52,897 nt of DNA from Candidatus Parcubacteria bacterium. Lineage in GTDB: Bacteria; Patescibacteriota; Minisyncoccia; Phycocordibacterales; Zambryskibacteraceae. Under the pieces are notes generated by a model. It searched no databases. It was not told where the DNA came from and saw nothing but the letters and a program-made list of their open reading frames with translations. The stretch lies in the NCBI GenBank assembly GCA_019661865.1, contig JAIFWJ010000002.1, positions 1 through 52,897 on the forward strand, read 5' to 3'. Shown piece by piece: positions 17,082 through 26,248 of this stretch; the stretch's first letter is position 1; every line of letters starts with the position of its first letter. Made by a program: the position numbers and the translations under genes.

Positions 17082-17960
17082 ATGGATCCCGAGAAAGCTC
17101 CTCCTTCACAACAGACACATCAAGAATCTAGTGGCACTTTGAAGCAGATTAGAACTTTCCAAGGCGACATAGCAGAAGCGCTTAAAGAACGTCAAGCGAG
17201 TGTCGTCACAGTTGCACAAGCGGAACAGGCCAGGAAGAAAACCATTATCCCCCAAGAAGCACCAGGAGAAGGGAGAAAAGTATTTTTCCTAACTCTTGGC
17301 ACTCTTATTCTTCTCGCACTCGGTGTAGGTGGAGCTTGGTATGCATATGGAACTTATAAAACTAAAACTGCTCCACCGATAGTCGAGATCCCGAATAACA
17401 GACTTATCCCAGCTCAGAGTCAGAGGACAATGAATGTATCATCCTTAAACTTACAATCTCTTGTAAAAATATTAAATTCTTCCGAAAGAACCAAGGGTGT
17501 GGAACAAATTCAAATTACTCCTGACTCGGGAACTGGATTTATACCTACTAGTGACTTCATGAACCTTATAGGCGCTACGCCTCCCGGAGCCTTACTCCGA
17601 GCATTCAACCCGACATTTATGCTCGGTATACTCACTGATACTAAATCTCATCCTTTCCTACTCATAAAACTAGACTCGTTCGAAAATGCATTTCCAGGCA
17701 TGCTCGAATGGGAGAAGATAATGTCTGTGGACTTATTGCCCCTCTTCGCCTCGGCCAATGAAGTCACCTCGGTACCACCTACAGCTAAGTTCGAGGATAT
17801 TACTATTAAGAACAAAGATGCCAGAGTACTCCGAGATATAAATGGACAGACCCGACTCCTATATTCATTCTTCGACAGCCACATACTCATAATTACTGAT
17901 AATGAAGAGACCTTGCGTACTCTTATAACCAAGATAACCGGGGAATTACTCATTAGGTAA
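17082..17960 (+). CDS. Single-TM hypothetical protein
   Basis: 292 aa ORF with N-terminal cytoplasmic segment, TM helix, extracytoplasmic domain. Confidence 0.75.
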   Translation: MDPEKAPPSQQTHQESSGTLKQIRTFQGDIAEALKERQASVVTVAQAEQARKKTIIPQEAPGEGRKVFFLTLGTLILLALGVGGAWYAYGTYKTKTAPPIVEIPNNRLIPAQSQRTMNVSSLNLQSLVKILNSSERTKGVEQIQITPDSGTGFIPTSDFMNLIGATPPGALLRAFNPTFMLGILTDTKSHPFLLIKLDSFENAFPGMLEWEKIMSVDLLPLFASANEVTSVPPTAKFEDITIKNKDARVLRDINGQTRLLYSFFDSHILIITDNEETLRTLITKITGELLIR

Positions 17961-18002
17961 GCCGCTCTAGGCAGTCTCTGGTTAGTTTGTTAAAATGCCA
18001 AG

Positions 18003-18362
18003 ATGACTAGAGATGTGGAACATTTTAGGAAGAAACTTGAGGCAGAGAAGACGAGCCTGGAGGAACAGCTGAGCCAGGTTGGACGCAAGGATCCAGACAA
18101 CCCTTCCAACTGGGAAGCCAAGCCCAATGAACGTGACGTTTCCCAAGCAGATGAGAACACGGTTGCAGACGGCATAGAGGAATTCGAGGAGAACAATGCC
18201 ATAGTAAACACCCTTGAGACACGGCTTAAGGACGTACGTTCTGGGCTCGATAAGATCAAGCACAATGTTTACGGTCTCTGCCAAGTATGCAAGAAGGAGA
18301 TAGAGACCGACCGTCTAGAGGCGAACCCTGCCGCTCGCACCTGTAAGGAGCACATGGCATAA
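18003..18362 (+). CDS. TraR/DksA family zinc-finger-like protein
   Basis: GLDKIKHNVYGLCQVCKKEIETDRLEANPAARTCKEH. Confidence 0.85.
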   Translation: MTRDVEHFRKKLEAEKTSLEEQLSQVGRKDPDNPSNWEAKPNERDVSQADENTVADGIEEFEENNAIVNTLETRLKDVRSGLDKIKHNVYGLCQVCKKEIETDRLEANPAARTCKEHMA

Positions 18363-18388
18363 AACACTCTGCGTGCTAGCATAAATGC

Positions 18389-19912
18389 ATGGGAGTTTCC
18401 CGAGTTTATTCTGCTCAGACCAACCTTCTCTCAGTACAGATTATTCAGGTAGAAACTGATATCTCTCGAGGACTTTATGCATTTTCTATTGTGGGACTGG
18501 CGGATAAAGCTGTAGAAGAATCTCGTGATAGGGTTAGTGCCGCCATTAAAAATTCTGGCCTCTCCTCTCCGAAAACTAAGAACCAGAAAATTGTAATCTC
18601 CTTGGCACCCGCTTCGGTACCGAAGGAGGGACCAGCCTTCGACTTAGCTATCGCTCTTTCATATTTACTATCTGCAGAGGAGATCGACTTTAGTCCAGAG
18701 GGAAAATTATTTTTAGGAGAATTGTCTCTTGATGGAACCTTGCGCTCAGTGCGAGGAATACTACCTATAACCAAAGCAGCTTTAGAAAAAGGTTTCAAAG
18801 AAATTTTCGTACCTAAGGACAATACTAAGGAAGCTGCACTCATTGATGGTATAAAGGTCTATGGTGCAGCAAATTTAAATGAAGTACTGAAACACCTAAG
18901 CGGAGAAAAATTAATTACTCCAGCTACAAGAACCAAACTTGCTACCAGCAAAATAGAAACCAAAACTGATTTCTCTGACGTGCGCGGACAAGAAAGAGCA
19001 AAGCGCGGACTCCTCATAGCTGCAGCCGGAGGACACAACGCGGCTATGTATGGACCACCAGGTACAGGTAAGACCATGCTGGCTCGGGCCTTCTCAGGGA
19101 TACTCCCTTCACTTACATTCGATGAGTCGCTCGAGACCACAAGTATTTATTCTGTAGCAGGAGTACTCTCAGGTTTTATTACAGAACCACCATTCCGATC
19201 ACCACATCACACCGCATCATATGTTTCCTTGGTCGGTGGAGGAGCTACGCCTCGGCCTGGTGAGGTAACACTTGCGCATAGAGGAGTACTTTTCATGGAT
19301 GAGTTTCCTGAGTTCGAGAGAAGAGTGATAGAGAGCTTACGCCAACCACTTGAGGATAAGGTAATTTCTGTCTCGCGTGCTAAGGGCACCGCACACTTTC
19401 CTGCAGATGTTTTACTCGTCGCAGCTATGAACCCGTGTCCATGTGGAAATTACGGATTTAAAGGAAAACAATGTATATGTACCCCATCAGCACTAGCACG
19501 CTACAGAAGAAAAATGAGTGGACCCATCGTCGATCGCATAGATATATGGCTAGAGGTGGACAGAGTCCTGCCGAGAGACCTAAGCGAGGGAGAAGCAGGA
19601 GAGAGAAGTGAAATCTTCAGAGAGAAAGTAGAAAGAGCAAGAAACATACAGAAGAAACGCTTCGAAAATAATAAAAGTAAACTTTTTAAAAATTCTGAGA
19701 TGTCCGCACGGGATATCACACTTGTTGTAGTTACATCTGACGCCAGACAAACACTCAACCTCGCCGCAGAACGACTCGGCTTCTCGCCCAGAGTTTACCA
19801 TCGCATGCTTAAGGTGGCTCGTACCATAGCTGACCTTGACTCCTCAGAGGATATAAAACGTGACCATATACTTGAGGCAGTAGAATATAGACCGAAGAAA
19901 TTTGATATGTAA
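18389..19912 (+). CDS. comM: YifB/ComM family Mg chelatase-like AAA ATPase
   Basis: SFSIVGLADKAVEESRDRVSAAIKNSG..., GPPGTGKTMLARAFSGILP, FMDEFPEF. Confidence 0.95.
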   Translation: MGVSRVYSAQTNLLSVQIIQVETDISRGLYAFSIVGLADKAVEESRDRVSAAIKNSGLSSPKTKNQKIVISLAPASVPKEGPAFDLAIALSYLLSAEEIDFSPEGKLFLGELSLDGTLRSVRGILPITKAALEKGFKEIFVPKDNTKEAALIDGIKVYGAANLNEVLKHLSGEKLITPATRTKLATSKIETKTDFSDVRGQERAKRGLLIAAAGGHNAAMYGPPGTGKTMLARAFSGILPSLTFDESLETTSIYSVAGVLSGFITEPPFRSPHHTASYVSLVGGGATPRPGEVTLAHRGVLFMDEFPEFERRVIESLRQPLEDKVISVSRAKGTAHFPADVLLVAAMNPCPCGNYGFKGKQCICTPSALARYRRKMSGPIVDRIDIWLEVDRVLPRDLSEGEAGERSEIFREKVERARNIQKKRFENNKSKLFKNSEMSARDITLVVVTSDARQTLNLAAERLGFSPRVYHRMLKVARTIADLDSSEDIKRDHILEAVEYRPKKFDM

Positions 19913-19957
19913 AATGGTAGCGGACGTCTATAGTTCCAGGCCCCTAAAGAGAGGAAA

Positions 19958-20275
19958 ATGTTTTACGAGCACACAATCGCTGAAGTGAAGAAAACTGTAA
20001 CAGAAAGATTCCCAGAAGCTCACCCAGTCGACCTCGATAGGCTCTCTCGTCCGGAGAATCACATTCTCTGGATGGCAGATGCAATTGAGAAGCTCAATAC
20101 CAATTCACAGAAGCATGCTGCTCAAGCCGCATGGTATACAGGAAGAATTCTTCTGCTTTGCGAGCATGATCTGAGTCTCTGGAGATATCATGAGTCCCAA
20201 GACCTCTTGAGCGTTGATCTAAAGAATAAGTCACATCTTCCACACAGGAAACTTAGACTCCACTCCGGCAAATAG
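19958..20275 (+). CDS. Small hypothetical protein
   Basis: 105 aa ORF preceded by AGAGAGGA, followed by terminator. Confidence 0.5.
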   Translation: MFYEHTIAEVKKTVTERFPEAHPVDLDRLSRPENHILWMADAIEKLNTNSQKHAAQAAWYTGRILLLCEHDLSLWRYHESQDLLSVDLKNKSHLPHRKLRLHSGK

Positions 20276-20287
20276 CTGGAGTTTTTA
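20262..20287 (+). terminator. Intrinsic terminator
   Basis: ACTCC...GGAGTTTTTAT. Confidence 0.5.
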
Positions 20288-20298
20288 TTAGATTTTTA

Positions 20299-21351
20299 TT
20301 AGAAAGGATTCCTCGCACCGCGAACCTCGAAGTGAAGATGTGGGCCAGTAGTCTTACCAGTGAGTCCTATCGCTCCGATAGTTTGTCCTTGTACCACAGA
20401 ATCACCCACAGCTATGTCGTTACGCGAGAGGTGTGCATAGAGAGTTTGTGTGCCATTATCGTGCGAAACTACAATATAGGATCCATATCCTCCGTTATAT
20501 CCACCGATTTTAGAAATTATGACTTTGCCAGCGGCCGAGGCCCAGATTGGAGTGCCGACTGGTGCGCCGATGTCTATACCATTGTGTCCATGAAGCCCTT
20601 GAGTCTTTATGCCATCAACTGGTCTCATATAGTAACCAGCATAGTTCGGAAGTCTCGAGCCCACGGGTAGAATTCCTCCCCCAGATATGCTGCCTGAGGA
20701 GCCCGAACTACTAGGTACTGAATCTATTTCACCATCAGGTACGATCACAATCTGCCCAGTAACAAGCTTGGAGCTTGGTGCAAGGTCGTTATAGGCCAAG
20801 ATGTCACTAACATCTGCACCGTACTTCTTGGCAATGCTTTGAACAGTATCTCCAGAGCGCACAGTGTGACGAACTCCAGAAATAGGCAGGATTACAAGCT
20901 CCATGCCTGGGTTTATAGTGGTACCAATATCGTTTGCCCATATAATGGTGCTCTTCGAGACTCCGAACATCTGAGCAATGGAAGAAAGCGTATCTCCTTT
21001 ACGAACCACATATACAGAAATCTGTCCGGTGCCAGACTTGCCGTAGTCTATGAAGGCCTCGCCGCTATCCTTCTCTGTCGAGAGAGCAGAATTATCTACT
21101 ACCGCAAGTTGTGAACCACTCTTGGCGTTGGGATTTGTATTTAAAGGCGCTTCAAGAAGACTCATAGTCTGAGAGTTCTTATGCACAATCGTCTCAGGAG
21201 CCCGGAAGAGCTTAGAGGCAGAGGAGCGGGCCAACACTAGAGCTGGCACAGCAACCAAAATAAAAAGCCCGAGAATAAACTTCGCTCGAACTTGGCCACG
21301 ATTTTTCTTATTTAAGACGCGAAATTCATTATTACCCGGGCGTCTCTTCAA
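20299..21351 (-). CDS. LysM-domain M23 family peptidoglycan endopeptidase
   Basis: Two LysM repeats (YVVRKGDTLSSIAQMFGVSKSTIIWAND; HTVRSGDTVQSIAKKYGADVSDILAYND) and M23 motifs HNGIDIGAPVGTPIWA, GPHLHFEVR. Confidence 0.93.
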   Translation of the reverse strand: MKRRPGNNEFRVLNKKNRGQVRAKFILGLFILVAVPALVLARSSASKLFRAPETIVHKNSQTMSLLEAPLNTNPNAKSGSQLAVVDNSALSTEKDSGEAFIDYGKSGTGQISVYVVRKGDTLSSIAQMFGVSKSTIIWANDIGTTINPGMELVILPISGVRHTVRSGDTVQSIAKKYGADVSDILAYNDLAPSSKLVTGQIVIVPDGEIDSVPSSSGSSGSISGGGILPVGSRLPNYAGYYMRPVDGIKTQGLHGHNGIDIGAPVGTPIWASAAGKVIISKIGGYNGGYGSYIVVSHDNGTQTLYAHLSRNDIAVGDSVVQGQTIGAIGLTGKTTGPHLHFEVRGARNPF

Positions 21352-21487
21352 CTTTGAAATACAGATTGGTTAAACTTGTAGGTTCGGCGTATCTGTCAGG
21401 ACTTCCGTGCGGCTACCTGTAATTATAGCACTTACCCCTAGCGCGACAACCAAGGTTTATGGTCTTATTTAGTAAATTAACATGATA

Positions 21488-21520
21488 AAGGCCCGCAGAC
21501 GCCTAAGCGCTGCGGGCCTT
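21488..21520 (-). terminator. Intrinsic terminator-type hairpin
   Basis: AAGGCCCGCAG...CTGCGGGCCTT 11-bp stem downstream of the 21531 gene. Confidence 0.75.
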
Positions 21521-21530
21521 GTGTGATGAG

Positions 21531-22160
21531 TTAAGACCTTTTAACCGATGCCCATGAGCTCAGGCCAGAGATCAGCCTCTCCTTGCCATCGGGACCGACG
21601 ATGAAATCCTCGCGGAGGTAGGTCGGACCGAGCCATCTGAGCGACTGGATGGGAAAACGTTGGGTCCATCGAGTCTTCGTGATGGTAATGGAAGGGAAGG
21701 AATCCAGGACAACCTTCGCTTCGTCATCTACTCGGATCAGCTTGCTGGCGTGACTCTTGGGGTCCGGATTGGCCTGGATGAAGAGAAGATCCCTTTTACC
21801 CAGAAAAGCTTGCGCGCTCTTGGGAAGATCTGTCTTCGACACCCTGACATACTTGCCAGTGCCGAAGGTGGAGTCCACCTGAACAACTACCGGCGCACTC
21901 GGCAAGCTTGCCGTGAAGCTTTGAAGTGCCAGGCAGCCGATGAGGAAGACCACGCCCACTCCTCCGAGAACTCCCATGGTCATGATTGCTCGTATGAACA
22001 GGAACTCGGGGTAATGGCTCGGATACATGTTCTTCGGGCGTCCCTTGACCCTGTAGACCAAGTGCCAGACGAGCCCCAAAACGAGGAGAATACTCCCCAC
22101 AGTGAGGGTAGTCACAACCAACGCTTTGAAAATGAATGCTGCTTTCGCCAAACCACTCAT
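21531..22160 (-). CDS. Hypothetical membrane protein with two TM helices
   Basis: 209 aa ORF; own promoter and terminator. Confidence 0.65.
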   Translation of the reverse strand: MSGLAKAAFIFKALVVTTLTVGSILLVLGLVWHLVYRVKGRPKNMYPSHYPEFLFIRAIMTMGVLGGVGVVFLIGCLALQSFTASLPSAPVVVQVDSTFGTGKYVRVSKTDLPKSAQAFLGKRDLLFIQANPDPKSHASKLIRVDDEAKVVLDSFPSITITKTRWTQRFPIQSLRWLGPTYLREDFIVGPDGKERLISGLSSWASVKRS

Positions 22161-22209
22161 AGAGCCCCCTGTTTGATGTGAATTGATATAAACATTTACT
22201 TCTTGTTGT

Positions 22210-22239
22210 ATTATAGCATATCCAGTACCAGTCTGTCAA
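22210..22239 (-). promoter_or_regulatory. Consensus sigma70 promoter TTGACA-18-TATAAT
   Basis: Minus strand TTGACA (22239-22234), 18-nt spacer ending TGC, TATAAT (22215-22210). Confidence 0.85.
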
Positions 22240-22273
22240 TAGGAGAATTGAGATTATGTTATACTAGTAGAAA

Positions 22274-24232
22274 ATGGCTATAAACCTAGATCATTTGAAT
22301 GCTCCCCAGAGGCAGGCGGTGGAGGCCCTAGACGGCCCTTTACTTATACTGGCTGGGGCAGGAGCGGGGAAAACCAAGACCCTTACAGAGAGGATTAGGC
22401 ACCTTATATATAAAGGAGTGGCCCCACACCAGATCTTAGCTATTACGTTTACTAATAAAGCTGCTCGCGAGATGAGAGAGCGCCTTCACAGAATGCTTGA
22501 GAGCGATAAAAACCTTAACCGACCAGTAACAAGCTTCGAGAGGCCCTTTGTCTCTACTTTCCATGCACTGTGTGTATTTATACTTAAGGCAGAGCATCAG
22601 AAGGTGGGAATCCATAAACACTTCACAATATTCGATAAAGCAGACGGTAAGCGTGCGATTAAAGAAGCTCTTGAGAAGAAAGGTCTCGACCCCAAGCTTC
22701 ATGAACCAGAAAGAATCCTCTCTATCATTTCTAAGGAGAAAGGCCGAGACACTACCGCAGAAGAATACGCGATCCACAGCGAGGGAGGATACTTCACTAG
22801 TGTGGTGGCAGAAATATGGACAGAGTACGAGAAGATACTCAAGCGTGACAGCGCATTAGACTTTGATGATCTCTTACTTAAAACGGCAAGGCTATTAAGA
22901 AATGACAAGGAGGTAAGAATGAAGTACCAAAACTTCTGGCAGTACGTGCATATCGATGAGTATCAGGATACAAATAAAGTGCAGTACGAAATATCCAAGC
23001 TCTTAGTAGGAGACAGACACAACATATGCGTAGTCGGAGATATAGATCAGAATATTTATTCTTGGCGCGGAGCAGATATCCAGAATATTTTAAACTTCGA
23101 AAGAGATTACTCGGAGGCTAAAGTGATAATACTCGAAGAGAACTATAGATCAACTAAGACAATCCTAAACGCTGCGAACATCATCATTGAAAAGAACAGG
23201 ATCAGAAGGAAGAAAAATCTTTTCACTAGTAATTCAGAAGGAGATAGAATTGGAATTTATTCCGGCTTCGATGAAGTGGCAGAGGCGAACTTCATCGTAA
23301 GTAAGGTGCGCGAGTTTATTAAGAACGGCATGAGACCAGATGAGATAGCCGTGCTATACCGAGCCAACTTTCAGTCGCGCGCACTAGAAGAAGCATTTCT
23401 TGTAGAAGGTGTACCGTATCAACTCTTAGGTACACAGTTCTTCGACAGACGTGAGGTGAAAGATATTCTCTCATATATTCGTGCAGCACTTAACCCAGAT
23501 GCTCTCTCAGACAAAAAGAGAATCATAAACGTTCCCGCCAGAGGACTCGGTAAGACAACTGTGGCGAAAATATTCTTAAGCCAAGAGGAAGGTTTACCCG
23601 CTGCTACGAAACTGAAGCTCAGGAGCTTTAACGAACTACTCGAGGAGATTAAGAAGACCGCCGAAGAGAAATCGCCCTCGGAAACAGTAGCATTCGTTAT
23701 CCGAGCATCTGGCTTAGAAGACGAATGGAAAGCGGCGAAGAAAGAAGAAGATGCAGAAAGACTATTAAACGCTTATGAACTGGCAAGCTTCGCCGCACGC
23801 TACGACTCACTTCCTCTAGGAGAGGGCATAGAGAAGTTCCTTGAAGATGCAGCGCTCCAGAGTGACCAAGACACTTTAGATGAAGAAAAAAATGGTGTGA
23901 GACTGATGACCGTACACGCATCTAAAGGACTGGAGTTTGACATCGTCTTCATCTCTGGACTTGAAGATGGACTTTTTCCACATCAGAAGGTTACTAAGGA
24001 AGGTATTACTCCCGAGGAAGCAGAGGAAGAAAGGAGACTCTTCTATGTAGCGCTCACTCGTGCCAGAAAAAAAGTTTTTCTCACATATGCACAAGTGCGT
24101 ATGGTCTACGGCAGAAGACAAGTAAACATCCCATCTGAATTTATATTCGATGTACCTGAAGAATTAACAGAAGAAGAGATTTTCAATGAAGAAGGGATAC
24201 CTAGGAGACCATTAATGCGAATCGACTTCTAA
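22274..24232 (+). CDS. pcrA: UvrD/PcrA-type superfamily 1 helicase
   Basis: LNAPQRQAVEALDGPLLILAGAGAGKTKTLTERI ... VHIDEYQDTNKVQYEI ... RLMTVHASKGLEFDIVFISGLEDGLFPH. Confidence 0.95.
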   Translation: MAINLDHLNAPQRQAVEALDGPLLILAGAGAGKTKTLTERIRHLIYKGVAPHQILAITFTNKAAREMRERLHRMLESDKNLNRPVTSFERPFVSTFHALCVFILKAEHQKVGIHKHFTIFDKADGKRAIKEALEKKGLDPKLHEPERILSIISKEKGRDTTAEEYAIHSEGGYFTSVVAEIWTEYEKILKRDSALDFDDLLLKTARLLRNDKEVRMKYQNFWQYVHIDEYQDTNKVQYEISKLLVGDRHNICVVGDIDQNIYSWRGADIQNILNFERDYSEAKVIILEENYRSTKTILNAANIIIEKNRIRRKKNLFTSNSEGDRIGIYSGFDEVAEANFIVSKVREFIKNGMRPDEIAVLYRANFQSRALEEAFLVEGVPYQLLGTQFFDRREVKDILSYIRAALNPDALSDKKRIINVPARGLGKTTVAKIFLSQEEGLPAATKLKLRSFNELLEEIKKTAEEKSPSETVAFVIRASGLEDEWKAAKKEEDAERLLNAYELASFAARYDSLPLGEGIEKFLEDAALQSDQDTLDEEKNGVRLMTVHASKGLEFDIVFISGLEDGLFPHQKVTKEGITPEEAEEERRLFYVALTRARKKVFLTYAQVRMVYGRRQVNIPSEFIFDVPEELTEEEIFNEEGIPRRPLMRIDF

Positions 24233-24242
24233 AATTTCTAAA

Positions 24243-25028
24243 ATGAAAGCGAAAAAATCTCTAGGCCAGCATTTCTTGAAATCTGATAAAGCTCTGAAGG
24301 AGATTGTAAATGCGGGAGAGGTAGGGGCAGATGATATTGTCTTAGAAATCGGACCGGGACACGGTGATCTTACCTGGAGACTTATTGTTCTGGCTGCTAA
24401 GGTTATAGCAGTAGAGAAAGATGATAACTTATACGCAGAACTCAAGGAGAAGTTTGCAAAAGAAATTAATGCAGGGAGACTAGATTTAATTCATGGAGAT
24501 ATATTGGATTTCAATCCAGAATTATTAAGATTTTATAAAGACTTAGATTACAAAATTGTCTCTAACATTCCGTACAATATTACTGGTGCTATATTAAAAA
24601 AGTTTTTAACTAGCGAGTATCAGCCGGAGAGTGTGGTGCTCTTAGTCCAGAAGGAGGTGGCAGAAAGAATTGTCGCTCGCGATGATAAAGAAAGCATTCT
24701 CTCACTCTCAATCAAATGCTACGGTACACCGCACTATAAGGGGACCGTTAAGGCAGGATCATTCGCTCCAGCACCTAAGGTAGACTCAGCGGTTTTACTT
24801 GTTGATGATATTTCTAAAGAGTTTTTCATAAACTTTAATGAAGAGAAGTTCTTTAAGCTTCTCCATGAAGGGTTTAAGTCGAAGAGAAAGAAGCTCTTAT
24901 CTAACCTTTCTAACCTATCAGAGAAAAAACGCCTGGAAGAAGTGTTTAAGAAGCTTGGATTAGATCCAAACGTCCGAGCCGAGGATGTACACATAGAAGA
25001 CTGGCAAAAATTGGCACAGAGTATATAG
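24243..25028 (+). CDS. rsmA: 16S rRNA (adenine1518-N6/adenine1519-N6)-dimethyltransferase
   Basis: KKSLGQHFLKSDKALKEIVNAGEVGADDIVLEIGPGHGDLT ... KIVSNIPYNITGAILKKFL. Confidence 0.95.
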   Translation: MKAKKSLGQHFLKSDKALKEIVNAGEVGADDIVLEIGPGHGDLTWRLIVLAAKVIAVEKDDNLYAELKEKFAKEINAGRLDLIHGDILDFNPELLRFYKDLDYKIVSNIPYNITGAILKKFLTSEYQPESVVLLVQKEVAERIVARDDKESILSLSIKCYGTPHYKGTVKAGSFAPAPKVDSAVLLVDDISKEFFINFNEEKFFKLLHEGFKSKRKKLLSNLSNLSEKKRLEEVFKKLGLDPNVRAEDVHIEDWQKLAQSI

Positions 25029-25035
25029 TGAGCAC

Positions 25036-25398
25036 ATGAAATCAGAACATGTAGTGGCCACCCTGGTCGGGATCCTGGTATTCGTAGGAGTTACTTCCGG
25101 TGTCTATATAACCCTGGTCGGGGCAGAGGATACCCCTCACCTTAAGACCGTTCCTACGACTGTAGAGAACCTCAATGCCTATAGTGCCTCAGTAATGGCC
25201 ATATTTAGTAAGTATAAAGACCTTACCGACGATAATATAAAGAAAGGGGCCTCTTCAGAAGCTTTATCCACCCTTTACCACAGAGCAGCTGTAGAACTCT
25301 TGAATCTTTCTGTACCTACAGACCTCCTAGACACCCATACTCAGTTGGTAGATACCTATCTTAACAACGAACGCCAGCTCAAGGACGCCAAGAAGTAA
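25036..25398 (+). CDS. Small single-TM protein, start of T4SS-like cluster
   Basis: 120 aa ORF, TATAGT 6 nt before ATG. Confidence 0.65.
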   Translation: MKSEHVVATLVGILVFVGVTSGVYITLVGAEDTPHLKTVPTTVENLNAYSASVMAIFSKYKDLTDDNIKKGASSEALSTLYHRAAVELLNLSVPTDLLDTHTQLVDTYLNNERQLKDAKK

Positions 25399-25477
25399 GA
25401 GAACCAGAGTAAGAACTAAGATTAGAGTGGATTCCGTATACATAGGAGCTTAATTGTCTGTTATACTTTTAGGTAAC

Positions 25478-26248
25478 ATGCGATTTCGCTTGAGTATTGC
25501 TCTTTTAGTATCAGTTGTCCTTATCGGTGGAGCGCTTTTTTACAAATTGAGTGCGTCTCATGGTGAAGCCCAGATTTCTTTTGTACAAGGAGATGAGAAT
25601 AACCTGGCAGATGTCTCTATAAGTCTAGACGGTGACACGGTTACTGATTTATCTGTACCGACCTCTAGCACAAGTACTGACAACCTTTCTACTACTGACC
25701 TTATCGGTCGCTCTCTCTTGTCAGATTATATAAACTTAGCTGCCAACGGAGAGGACACCGAGGACAATGTAAACGCTCTAGCTAATAAGTACGCCGACCA
25801 AGTTCCTACATTAACCATATCTCAAGAGTTAAAAGCCTCAGACGTACAGACTGTCGATGATACCCAGAGTAATTACCAGAAGTATGCAGATGCATTTACT
25901 AAAATCCATAAGACTTACGTAGATTATATAAATAAAACTGGAATCCAGAAGAAAAACATTACCGATCTGGGTCCAGACCTATACTTCGCTGCACGGGCCT
26001 TCAGTATTGCCTACACTCAGGCGGGAGACTCACTTAAGAGTCTTCCGGTGCCACTCTCTCTGGCCTCACTTCACTTACAGCTAGTGAATAGTTATTACTC
26101 GAGCGGAGCAGCCATGCTCGCTATTTCAAAAACTGAGAATGATTCTGCATCGGCCTTCGCCGGACTTGTAACGCTTAGCTCCAATTTGAAAATCGAGGAT
26201 TCTCTTATGGCAGAGATCACAAAGACAATAAATAGTCATGGAGTCTAA
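25478..26248 (+). CDS. Single-TM/secreted helical hypothetical protein
   Basis: ATG at 25478 gives MRFRLSIALLVSVVLIGGALFYKL signal/TM; ORF track start 25454. Confidence 0.7.
   Translation: MRFRLSIALLVSVVLIGGALFYKLSASHGEAQISFVQGDENNLADVSISLDGDTVTDLSVPTSSTSTDNLSTTDLIGRSLLSDYINLAANGEDTEDNVNALANKYADQVPTLTISQELKASDVQTVDDTQSNYQKYADAFTKIHKTYVDYINKTGIQKKNITDLGPDLYFAARAFSIAYTQAGDSLKSLPVPLSLASLHLQLVNSYYSSGAAMLAISKTENDSASAFAGLVTLSSNLKIEDSLMAEITKTINSHGV

Noticed and set aside
21660-22239. ORFs 21660..22181 + and 21796..22239 - overlapping the 21531 gene
   Set aside because: The 21531..22160 frame has TM helices, SD, consensus promoter and terminator; the others are shadow ORFs
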